From: a bacterium
GTDB lineage: Bacteria; Desulfobacterota; GWC2-55-46
Direction of reading: 5' to 3'
DNA length: 5,668 nt
Assembly: GCA_004298725.1 (NCBI GenBank)
Contig: SCQA01000237.1
Location: 1-5,668 of the forward strand
Part shown: positions 1 through 5,574 of the stretch, piece by piece
How the letters are laid out: each line of letters starts with the position of its first letter
Numbering within the stretch: the stretch's first letter is position 1
Position numbers and translations under genes: made by a program
Notes under the pieces: model-generated
Told to the model about the DNA's origin: nothing
Seen by the model: the letters and a program-made list of their open reading frames with translations, nothing else
The model's database searches: none

Positions 1-570
1 GTATCAGCAAGCGCCGTAGGGCAAGTTCCAAAGACGCCTGCCAAGTTTGAGGGAGACGAGGCGGCTTATCCGCTTCATCTTGTTCTATATCCGCATAACA
101 GCCACCTTGATGGCAGAGGGGCTAATTCTCCGTGGCTTCAGGAGATAGCGGATACGATGACATCCGTTGTATGGGGAAGCTGGGTGGAAGTAAACCCGAA
201 GACAGCCGACAAGCTCGGCATAAAAGAGGGCGATATGCTCTCGGTCGAGTCGCCTTACGGCAAAGTCAGCGCACCGGCGTACCTATATGCAGGAATAAGG
301 CCGGATACGGTAGCCATGCCCATAGGGCAGGGGCATACGCATTACGGCAGGTATGCAAAAGGCAGGGGCGCAAACCCCATAGAGGTATTGCCGTTTAAGG
401 AAAACGCGAAAACAGGGCAGATTGCGCTTAATTCCACGCGGGTTAAGCTTTCAAAGATAGGCGCCGGCGACCTTGTAAAATTGGAAGGCACTGTGCGCGA
501 GCTTGGCAGGGACATAGTAAAGACGATAACCCCTGAAGAGTTTGAAAAGACTTCGGGAAGGTCTGATTAA
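1..570 (+). CDS. actB: ACIII ActB-like molybdopterin-oxidoreductase subunit, C-terminal fragment (5' end outside window)
   Basis: The reading frame is open from the first base and stops with TAA at 568-570, giving the last 189 residues of a larger protein. The fragment reads as the C-terminal molybdopterin-dinucleotide-binding-type domain (a beta-barrel of the DMSO reductase superfamily). Visible marks are an SPWLQEIAD segment (fragment residues 43-51), WVEVNPKTADKLGIKEGDML (61-80), SPYGKVSAPAYLYAGIRPDT (84-103) and the glycine-rich GQGHTHYGRYAKGRGANP (109-126). This order is typical of the ActB Mo-like half; in characterised ACIII that half has the fold but is not a working molybdenum enzyme. 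Whether this one binds cofactor cannot be judged because the catalytic region and any Tat signal are missing. In known ACIII the ferredoxin domain follows in the same chain; here the protein ends and the ferredoxin is a separate gene 304 bases downstream. An internal ATG at 157 is not a credible start, because homologous sequence continues upstream of it. The ActB assignment rests mainly on the neighbouring genes. Confidence 0.85.
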   Translation, partial: VSASAVGQVPKTPAKFEGDEAAYPLHLVLYPHNSHLDGRGANSPWLQEIADTMTSVVWGSWVEVNPKTADKLGIKEGDMLSVESPYGKVSAPAYLYAGIRPDTVAMPIGQGHTHYGRYAKGRGANPIEVLPFKENAKTGQIALNSTRVKLSKIGAGDLVKLEGTVRELGRDIVKTITPEEFEKTSGRSD

Positions 571-581
571 TTTCTTTTTTC

Positions 582-622
582 TCCTCTCCCCTTTATACCC
601 GTAGTGGTATTGAGGGAGAGGG
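582..622. repeat. C-rich/G-rich imperfect palindrome (copy A of an interspersed-repeat-like element)
   Basis: The left arm is a pyrimidine run ending in TATACC (594-599) and the right arm begins GGTAT (606-610) and continues into GAGGGAGAGG. The arms pair over about 16 positions with a bulged C and a mismatch or two. The sequence continues as GGTAGGGTGAGGGG (621-634). There is no T-tract after the stem on the + strand, so it does not look like an intrinsic terminator. Its composition and layout resemble the palindrome at 3036-3067 in the other long gap. Mobile or REP-like origin is an inference. Confidence 0.5.
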
Positions 623-861
623 TAGGGTGAGGGGTAAATGTGAAGAAAAGACAGGTAACGGTTATCGGAAAAGAGATCTCAGAATTGATACCCGATACCT
701 TTTGACTGTGGAAAAGAATTAAGCAGAGGTTTTTTTGGGTGACGGGGCGCGTTTGTTGCCATAGTAGCCTTAGACGGATATTGCGGGTTATTTTAAAGTA
801 GCTTGTCAGTATGCGGAGAGCGTAAGCTGGCGGTTGTTTTTGGTTAGATACCGGGCGCGGC

Positions 862-868
862 GAGGAGG
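862..868 (+). promoter_or_regulatory. Ribosome binding site deciding the GTG start of the FeS gene
   Basis: GAGGAGG lies six bases upstream of GTG at 875, close to the ideal Shine-Dalgarno sequence and spacing. An in-frame TAG at 845-847 excludes any start further upstream, and the next ATG (codon 7) has no comparable site. Confidence 0.8.
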
Positions 869-874
869 CAGGTA

Positions 875-1648
875 GTGGGACTTTTCGACAAAATGAAAGA
901 GCGTCTTGAAGACTTCCGCAGGCCCGGATACTTCAAGAAGTACGACCACAAGTGGACAATGGTCGTTGACCTTGACAAGTGCAACGGTTGCGGCGCGTGC
1001 GTAGGCGCGTGTTACGCTGAAAATAACCTGCCCGTGGTGGGCAAGGATGAATCCGGCAAAGGGCGCACATTAAGCTGGATACGCATAGAAAGGTACGTCG
1101 AGGGCGAGTACCCTGACGTTAAAGTAAAGTTCATTCCTGTAATGTGCCAGCAGTGCACCAAGGCGCCGTGCGAAACCGGTTGCCCGGTGTACGCGACATA
1201 TCATAATCAGGACGGCCTTAACGTGCAGGTATATAACCGTTGCGTGGGCACGTTTACCTGCGCCACGTACTGCCCTTATGACGCAAGGCGGTTTAACTGG
1301 TTTACCTATGAAAGAGAAGCCCCGCTTGACAAGCAATATAACCCGGACGTTACCGTGCGCGAGATGGGCGTTATGGAAAAAGGCACGTTCTGCATACAGA
1401 GGATAAGGGCGGCCAAGGATACGGCCAAGGATGAAAAAAGGGCGGTAAAAGACGGCGAAGTAAAGCCCGCCTGCGCGCAGGCTTGCCCGACGGGCGCGAT
1501 GTATTTCGGCGACATGAACGATGCTAACAGTCAAGTGGCTAAATTGGCCAACAGCCCGAGGAGATTCAGGCTTCTTGAGGAACTCAACACAGACCCCTCG
1601 GTCATTTATCTGAAAAAGGTGATGAAAGATGGCTCATCAGCCGAATAG
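875..1648 (+). CDS. ACIII iron-sulfur subunit (DmsB/NarH-type four-cluster ferredoxin; ActB C-terminal half as a separate protein)
   Basis: This 257-residue protein should carry electrons between the quinol site of the membrane subunit encoded next and the c-type hemes. It has four cysteine groups: I at C36, C39, C42, C46; II at C91, C94, C99, C103; III at C123, T126, C129, C133; IV at G170, C173, C200, C204. The layout matches the NarH/DmsB pattern. In group III Thr replaces the second cysteine, the position held by Trp in NarH, which predicts a [3Fe-4S] cluster; ACIII ActB is known to carry one. In group IV the expected first cysteine (usually in a KCTFC-type motif) is Gly170 (GGC), so a second cluster may be affected. 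No signal peptide is visible, so export presumably depends on a Tat-carrying partner. The GTG start is set by a strong ribosome binding site. The 3' end overlaps actC by 20 bases, suggesting translational coupling. Splitting from the Mo-like half differs from the fused ActB of characterised complexes. Confidence 0.88.
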   Translation: MGLFDKMKERLEDFRRPGYFKKYDHKWTMVVDLDKCNGCGACVGACYAENNLPVVGKDESGKGRTLSWIRIERYVEGEYPDVKVKFIPVMCQQCTKAPCETGCPVYATYHNQDGLNVQVYNRCVGTFTCATYCPYDARRFNWFTYEREAPLDKQYNPDVTVREMGVMEKGTFCIQRIRAAKDTAKDEKRAVKDGEVKPACAQACPTGAMYFGDMNDANSQVAKLANSPRRFRLLEELNTDPSVIYLKKVMKDGSSAE

Positions 1649-2972
1649 CGGCCTCTCTTATAAAGAGGTCAACGAAGATATATTCAGCATCATGACAAAG
1701 ACGGGCATGAGGTATTACCTCGTTACCGGCTTGTTTGCCGCGTTGGCGGTGATACTCTTTATTCTGCCGTGGGCGTATCAGATATACAAGGGGCAGGGAG
1801 TAACCGGCCTTAACGTGCCCGTCTTCTGGGGCATATATCTTGTTAACTTCGTCTTTTGGGTCGGCGTGGCTCATGCCGGCACGCTTATATCCGCTATGCT
1901 CTTCATAACGCAAACGCCGTGGAGAAGGGCAATATCGCGAGGCGCGGAAACCATGACGCTCTTCGCCCTTGTGCTTGTTTCGCTCTTTATATTTATTCAC
2001 ATGGGCAGGCCGTGGAACTTCTACTGGACATTCCCTTACCCGACACAGCGGCAGATATGGACAAGCTTTATTTCGCCGCTTACCTTTGACGTCTTCGCCA
2101 TAGGCACGTACACTACAAGCAGTGTAATATTTCTGTACTTCGGCCTTATCCCGGACCTTGCCACGCTAAGCCACTCCGCAACCGGCTGGAGAAAGAAACT
2201 TTATTCGACTCTTTCATGGGGTTGGAGGGGCACGGACAACCAGTGGCACGTTCAGAGCAAGGCGTGCATGTTCTTCTCGGCCTTCATCATGCCTCTTGTC
2301 GTGTCGGTGCATAGCATAGTGTCATGGGACTTTGCTTTGTCGCTTGTGCCTGGCTACGCCAAAACCGTCTTCGCGCCCTATTTTGTCACTGGCGCGTTGC
2401 TTTCCGGCTTTGCCGGAGTGCTTCTCATGCTTTCAATCATGAGGGAGGCGTACCCTGTTATAAAGAAGTACGTTACCGATTACCACTACGACAGAATAGG
2501 CCTTATGGTGCTGGTGTTGTCGCTTACATGGAGTTACCTTACGCTTATGGAAGTGGCAACCGGATTGTACGTCAATACGTCGCAGGAGATGGAACACCTT
2601 AAATACAAGCTTGCCACGCCGCCGTATCTTCAGCTTTTTTCGCTGATGATATTTTGCAATACCGTACTGCCGCTTATTTATATCATCAGGAAGGTTAGGA
2701 GGTCGGTTTTTGGCAGGTTCGTGGTGCCCGTATTCATACTTGTGGGCATGTGGCTTGAAAGATATTTGATAATACCGAACTCGCTTTCAAGGAAGTTTTT
2801 GCCGTGGATGTGGCACGATTACGCCCCGACGTGGGTTGAGGTGTCCATAAGCCTTGGCACGCTCATAGGTTTTATAGCGATGTTCATGATATTTATCAAG
2901 ATATTCCCGATTATAGCCATATTTGAAGTTAAAGAGGATGTCGGCATACCTAATAAAAAGGATCGCCATTAG
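1629..2972 (+). CDS. actC: ACIII membrane subunit ActC (NrfD/PsrC family)
   Basis: This 447-residue polytopic membrane protein has about ten hydrophobic segments, at roughly residues 32-50, 66-95, 105-124, 150-172, 212-236, 247-270, 289-312, 332-354, 362-381 and 402-430. It belongs to the NrfD/PsrC fold, whose members bind quinol near the membrane surface and pass electrons to a bound four-cluster ferredoxin, here the preceding gene product. Family marks seen are VAHAGTLISAML (80-91, His82), HMGRPWNFYW (124-133) and VSVHSIVSWDFA (225-236, His228 and Asp234). These polar residues inside helices fit the quinone site and proton path proposed for ActC, though assigning individual roles is inference. 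MWLERYLIIP (374-383) is another characteristic helix. The length is in the usual ActC range. The ATG at 1629 overlaps the FeS gene by 20 bases, and AAGGTGAT (1616-1623) is its ribosome binding site. The C-terminus is short and charged. No truncation or frameshift is seen. Confidence 0.92.
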   Translation: MAHQPNSGLSYKEVNEDIFSIMTKTGMRYYLVTGLFAALAVILFILPWAYQIYKGQGVTGLNVPVFWGIYLVNFVFWVGVAHAGTLISAMLFITQTPWRRAISRGAETMTLFALVLVSLFIFIHMGRPWNFYWTFPYPTQRQIWTSFISPLTFDVFAIGTYTTSSVIFLYFGLIPDLATLSHSATGWRKKLYSTLSWGWRGTDNQWHVQSKACMFFSAFIMPLVVSVHSIVSWDFALSLVPGYAKTVFAPYFVTGALLSGFAGVLLMLSIMREAYPVIKKYVTDYHYDRIGLMVLVLSLTWSYLTLMEVATGLYVNTSQEMEHLKYKLATPPYLQLFSLMIFCNTVLPLIYIIRKVRRSVFGRFVVPVFILVGMWLERYLIIPNSLSRKFLPWMWHDYAPTWVEVSISLGTLIGFIAMFMIFIKIFPIIAIFEVKEDVGIPNKKDRH

Positions 2973-2983
2973 GGAACCCTTAA

Positions 2984-3007
2984 GGCAAGTTGCAAGCGGC
3001 AAGTTGC
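2984..3007. repeat. Two direct copies of a 10-base sequence just after actC
   Basis: GGCAAGTTGC occurs at 2984-2993 and again at 2998-3007, separated by AAGC. The second copy with the next C forms GGCAA-G-TTGCC, so short hairpins are also possible. There is no T-tract directly after it. Function unknown; a two-copy repeat this short may be chance or slippage. Confidence 0.5.
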
Positions 3008-3035
3008 CGGTGATAAGTTTCTTATTGTTTTTTAC

Positions 3036-3067
3036 TCCTCCCGCTTGAGGGGGGATTGTAGGGGGTG
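3036..3067. repeat. C-rich/G-rich palindrome (copy B of the element seen at 582-622)
   Basis: TCCTCCC (3036-3042) can pair with GGGGGGA (3049-3055) around a six-base loop, with one G-T pair. It is preceded by a T-run (3028-3033) and followed by TTGTAGGGGGTGA. Copy A has the same order: T-run, CTCCTC-type arm, TTGAGGG-type arm, then TAGGG-TGA. Copy B lacks about 15 central bases relative to copy A. That both belong to one repeat family is plausible but unproven. Confidence 0.45.
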
Positions 3068-3158
3068 ATTAGCGTCAAGTGTTCGGTGTTTCTTTGGCGC
3101 TAAACGCTCAAGAAGTGGAGCTCTTAGTGAATATCTGAAGGTAGGTGCAGGCGTAGGC

Positions 3159-3175
3159 TGTGTTATAGTAACACA
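3159..3175 (+). promoter_or_regulatory. Perfect inverted repeat overlapping an extended -10 promoter-like sequence upstream of actD
   Basis: TGTGTTA (3159-3165) and TAACACA (3169-3175) are exact reverse complements around TAG, a 17-base dyad suited to a dimeric regulator. Embedded in it is TGTTATAGT (3161-3169), which reads as TG-N-TATAGT, an extended -10 with five of six -10 bases matching. No good -35 stands upstream, as is usual for extended -10 promoters. A regulator bound here would cover the -10 element, so repression is the simplest reading. The dyad lies about 145 bases before the actD start. The regulator is not identifiable from this window. Confidence 0.4.
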
Positions 3176-3318
3176 ATATTTTTGAAAATTGAGAGTTTCA
3201 GCGGATGATACATTTTTAAAGTAGCAAGAACAGGCGTGGGTATCAGGGCGTAGTCAAGCAATAATATAACGCCACACAGCAGTAGGTTTTTCGCGGATGT
3301 TAAAGCGGGGAAGAATAT

Positions 3319-3834
3319 ATGAGCAATTCAATGATAGGGCTTTTTCAGCACGTTGACGTGCTTCTTGACGCGGCTGACAGGTGTAAGAAAGCTGGTTTTA
3401 CCGTTGAAATAATTTCGCCGGTGCCCCTTAATCATGAGATAGACCATGCCTTCGGTGAAAGGCCAAACAGGGTGCGTTACTTTACAAGCTTTGGCGCGAT
3501 ATGCGGCTTTTTCTTCGGTTGGTTTGTCGCTTTTGTAACAGCGGCCATATACGTGCTTCCGAGAAGCGGAAGGCCGATATTGCCCTTTACCCCGACACTG
3601 CTCATCGCGTATGAAACAACCATACTTTTTGGCGTAATCTGGTCTCTTATAGGGTTTTTCGTGCTTTCACGGCTTCCGGCTATAAAGAAAAGGCCGTTCC
3701 ATCCGAGAATAGCAATTGACGCCTTTGGCCTTGTCGTAAACGGCATTAGGGAAGACAGATTTCCCGACGCTGAAAACATTCTTAAGCAGTTTGGCGCAAG
3801 CGAGGTTAAGAAAGTTGAAGAGTGTTGTTGCTAA
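3319..3834 (+). CDS. actD: ACIII membrane subunit ActD (DUF3341)
   Basis: This 171-residue protein has a soluble N-terminal part (about 1-54), two transmembrane helices (about 57-79 and 92-117) and a soluble C-terminal tail. Between the helices is RSGRPILPFTPTLLIAYETT (82-101), which matches the G-R/K-P...P-F-P...F/Y-E pattern characteristic of ActD. The N-terminal region begins like other members (GLFQHVDVLLDAADRCKKAG, 7-26), a ferredoxin-like alpha/beta fold that senses or packs against the complex. ActD carries no cofactor in known ACIII; it is a peripheral/transmembrane structural subunit contacting ActA, ActB and ActC. The length is typical. The start is ATG with GGGGAAG five bases upstream. 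The protein ends in Glu-Cys-Cys-Cys; that stretch is encoded within the overlap with actE, so it may be a side effect of the shared bases. It overlaps actE by 20 bases if actE starts at 3815. Confidence 0.88.
   Translation: MSNSMIGLFQHVDVLLDAADRCKKAGFTVEIISPVPLNHEIDHAFGERPNRVRYFTSFGAICGFFFGWFVAFVTAAIYVLPRSGRPILPFTPTLLIAYETTILFGVIWSLIGFFVLSRLPAIKKRPFHPRIAIDAFGLVVNGIREDRFPDAENILKQFGASEVKKVEECCC
3802..3805 (+). promoter_or_regulatory. Ribosome binding site supporting the TTG start of actE
   Basis: GAGG within CGAGGTTAAG lies nine bases before TTG at 3815. No ATG is available before codon 18 (3866), which would remove most of the signal peptide. The alternative TTG at 3791 lacks a clear site and would add eight residues. 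Confidence 0.5.
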
Positions 3835-4321
3835 AATAGCGCTGGCCATAATAGCGGCCGTAGCCATGATGGTTCCTTGCGAGGCTTTTGCCATGCCGTG
3901 GTCGTGGGATATGTTTAAACAGCCCAACCACAGGGCGCAAAAAGAGGAAGCCCCGCCTCAGCCGGAAGGCACTGTGCCGGTAACAGGCAGGCCGTATTTT
4001 GCCAAGGACAGGGCTGGCGCCGTAAAGCTGAAAAATCCGTTTATAGCGGATAAGGCCTCAATAGAAACAGGCCGCGCTAAGTATGCGACCTACTGCGCCA
4101 CTTGCCACGGCGAAACAGGCAAGGGCGACGGCATTGTCGGGCAGAAGTACGTCGCGCCTACTGACCTTACCACAGAGTACGTGCAGAAAAAGCCCGACGG
4201 CGACATATTTTTCACCATTACCAACGGCGGGCTTGCCATAATGCCAAGCTACGGCGATTCGGTGCAAACGGACGACAGATGGCACATAATAAATTTCATA
4301 AAAAACGCGCTGAGCAAATAG
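3815..4321 (+). CDS. actE: ACIII monoheme cytochrome c subunit ActE
   Basis: This 168-residue exported protein passes electrons from the complex toward the periplasmic acceptor. From the TTG start it has a signal peptide: a short Lys-containing N-region, hydrophobic core (about 8-20) and likely signal peptidase I cleavage after AFA (24-26). One c-type heme site, CATCH (94-98), is followed by GETGKGDG and by a likely axial methionine in IMPSYGDSV (142-150, Met143). WHIINFIKNAL (156-166) is the usual C-terminal cytochrome c helix. The mature N-terminus contains MPWSWDMFKQPNH and EGTVPVTGRPYF, resembling the ActE extension that wraps around partner subunits. Cys22 lies near the cleavage region but the preceding residues (MVP) are a poor lipobox, so lipoprotein anchoring, known for some ActE proteins, is not supported. 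The start could instead be TTG at 3791 (176 residues). It overlaps actD; actF follows after 13 bases. Confidence 0.9.
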   Translation: MKSVVAKIALAIIAAVAMMVPCEAFAMPWSWDMFKQPNHRAQKEEAPPQPEGTVPVTGRPYFAKDRAGAVKLKNPFIADKASIETGRAKYATYCATCHGETGKGDGIVGQKYVAPTDLTTEYVQKKPDGDIFFTITNGGLAIMPSYGDSVQTDDRWHIINFIKNALSK

Positions 4322-4334
4322 GCAGGGGAACGCA

Positions 4335-5492
4335 ATGCTGATATGGGCGCTTATAATACTCTTTGTAAACGGCGTGATTAGTTTCGCGTACACGGCGATG
4401 AATACCGCCGAGCCGGGCACCATTTGGGGCGCTCTCGCCGTAAGCTACATTTACTTCCTTGGCGTAACGCAAACCGGCATTGCGCTTTCCGCTGTTATGC
4501 GTATTTCAAAGTCAGGCTGGGGCAAGCACTTTTCAAGGCTTGGCGAAATACTGACGCTTTCGTTTATTCCGCTGGCTGTCATTGGTTTTATTATCATATA
4601 TGTCGGCGGCACGGAGCATTTGTTCTGGTGGGCGAAGCATGAGGCTACCGCCGGAGGGCACGGCGCTCACGGCGGTCACGCCATAAGCCCGTGGCTTGAT
4701 AAGAGCCTCTTTTTATGGAGAACTATAATAGCGTATGTGCTTTTTTATGTGGTTTCATACGCTTACTTCAGCGCCGGCAGGGCAGAGGAAAAAGGCGCGC
4801 TTGACCACGCAGGCTCGACAAAGCTGAATATCCTCGCCGCGTTCGTCATGATTTTATACGTTGTTACAAACACGAATACGGCGTGGGACTTCGGCATGAT
4901 GATAATTCAGCACTGGGAAAGCTCCATTATGCCGCCGTACTTCTGGGTAGGGAACCTTCTTGCGGCATCGGCCTTTGTTTTTGTGATATCGCGGTACTTT
5001 ATACCCAGAAAGCAGGACGAGCCAATAAACAAATGGCATCTTGATTCTGTGGGCAATTTAATTCTCGGTTTCGCGCTTCTTACCACTTATATGTTCTGGT
5101 CGCAAAACGTTGTTATCTGGTACGGCGACCTGCCGAACCTCACAAAGCCGTTCTTTAAAACGCGTGAGGGGTATTTTGCCTTGCCGTTTGTCGTAATGAT
5201 GCTCTGCATATTCGTTATACCTTTCTTCTCCATGATTATAAGAAAGATAAAGCTTTGTAATATTTCAATAACCGTCGTGGCTGGCCTTGTGTGTTTCGGC
5301 GTCTGGATAAACCGCTACCTTATGGTAATACCGGTCTTCAGCGACGGCAACCTTTCGGCTGGAGCCGCATGGACAGTCATTTCGCTCCTCTTCGGAGTTC
5401 TTTCAGCCACGCTCCTTTCAATAATGATCTTCCGTAAGCTATTCCCTGAAGTGCCTGTAGTAGTAACAACGGATGCCGACTCCGGCCACTGA
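4335..5492 (+). CDS. actF: ACIII membrane subunit ActF (NrfD-like, second quinone-type membrane subunit)
   Basis: This 385-residue polytopic protein is a distant relative of ActC; ActC and ActF form the paired membrane core of ACIII. About ten hydrophobic segments can be placed, near residues 3-22, 33-54, 72-91, 127-146, 165-177, 201-220, 238-262, 281-302, 309-327 and 343-366. Family marks are the motif around AWDFGMMIIQHWESSIMPPY (183-202), corresponding to the D-W...S-L-x-P-H-W-x-S-T helix boundary of ActF, and WINRYLMVIPVF (324-335), mirroring ActC's WLERYLIIP. A loop after EHLFWWAKHE (94-103) contains GHGAHGGHA (108-116), with His102, His109, His112 and His115. This His/Gly-rich stretch is not a feature I associate with ActF in general. 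Whether ActF itself binds quinol or only conducts protons is unsettled for the family. The start is ATG with AGGGGAA (4324-4330) upstream. It is the last gene before a strong terminator. Confidence 0.88.
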   Translation: MLIWALIILFVNGVISFAYTAMNTAEPGTIWGALAVSYIYFLGVTQTGIALSAVMRISKSGWGKHFSRLGEILTLSFIPLAVIGFIIIYVGGTEHLFWWAKHEATAGGHGAHGGHAISPWLDKSLFLWRTIIAYVLFYVVSYAYFSAGRAEEKGALDHAGSTKLNILAAFVMILYVVTNTNTAWDFGMMIIQHWESSIMPPYFWVGNLLAASAFVFVISRYFIPRKQDEPINKWHLDSVGNLILGFALLTTYMFWSQNVVIWYGDLPNLTKPFFKTREGYFALPFVVMMLCIFVIPFFSMIIRKIKLCNISITVVAGLVCFGVWINRYLMVIPVFSDGNLSAGAAWTVISLLFGVLSATLLSIMIFRKLFPEVPVVVTTDADSGH

Positions 5493-5514
5493 TTTATTAT
5501 AAGACTTTGCATTT

Positions 5515-5552
5515 AAAGGGGCTACGGCAATTTGCCGTAGCCCCTTTTTTTT
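5515..5552 (+). terminator. Strong rho-independent terminator after actF
   Basis: GGGGCTACGGC (5518-5528) pairs perfectly with GCCGTAGCCCC (5534-5544) around the loop AATTT. Three more A-T pairs extend the base, and eight T follow (5545-5552). It lies 22 bases after the actF stop and closes the transcript, so nothing further right belongs to this operon. Confidence 0.95.
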
Positions 5553-5574
5553 ATTGATGAGCTGACACTTTACG

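Larger units (their letters stand above)
571..874. other. 304-base gene-free gap between actB (Mo-like half) and the FeS gene
   Basis: No credible coding sequence is seen here. The gap starts with a C-rich/G-rich palindrome (582-622). Next comes a possible bulged hairpin, GGTTATCGG (660-668) against CCGATACC (692-699). Its 23-base loop contains the 8-bp palindrome GAGATCTC (673-680), and four T follow. A TTGACT at 702-707 has no convincing -10 partner. TTGCCA (756-761) with TATTGC (779-784) and a 17-base spacer is only a weak promoter candidate. A 12-mer shared with the later gap lies at 791-802. The gap ends with the ribosome binding site of the FeS gene. The length is unusual for an operon whose other junctions, apart from the second gap, overlap or nearly touch. 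Confidence 0.6.
2973..3318. other. 346-base gene-free gap between actC and actD
   Basis: No credible coding sequence is seen. In order, the gap holds a short direct repeat (2984-3007), a weak AT-rich hairpin ATAAG-TTT-CTTAT (3013-3025) followed by TGTTTTTT, a C-rich/G-rich palindrome (3036-3067), a perfect 7-3-7 inverted repeat on an extended -10-like sequence (3159-3175), a 12-mer shared with the first gap (3214-3225), a lone -10-like TATAAC (3265-3270), and the actD ribosome binding site GGGGAAG (3307-3313, five bases before ATG). Taken together this may be a second promoter region inside the cluster, so that actDEF could be expressed partly apart from the FeS-actC pair. This is inference. 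Confidence 0.55.

Noticed and set aside
132..398. Alternative + strand frame inside the Mo-like subunit
   Set aside because: Out of frame with clear molybdopterin-domain sequence; Arg/Gly-rich product typical of a shadow frame.
582..622. Palindrome after the Mo-like gene as an intrinsic terminator
   Set aside because: The stem is imperfect and no T-tract follows on the + strand; the T-run precedes it. On the minus strand the stem is followed by A, not T.
1070..1534. 154-codon open frame on the minus strand inside the FeS gene
   Set aside because: It lies fully antisense to a well-recognised iron-sulfur protein, its product shows no recognisable domain, and it has no operon context. The same holds for the other minus-strand frames.
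3182..3212. TTGAAA with a GATACA/TGATAC -10 upstream of actD
   Set aside because: The -10 matches only two or three of six bases at usable spacings, weaker than the extended -10 at 3161-3169.
3815..3895. Lipoprotein signal in ActE (Cys22)
   Set aside because: The three residues before the cysteine (Met-Val-Pro) do not fit a lipobox, while AFA four residues later is a good signal peptidase I site.
3866..4321. ATG at 3866 as the actE start
   Set aside because: It would cut away the charged N-region and most of the hydrophobic core of the signal peptide, leaving a cytochrome c without export.
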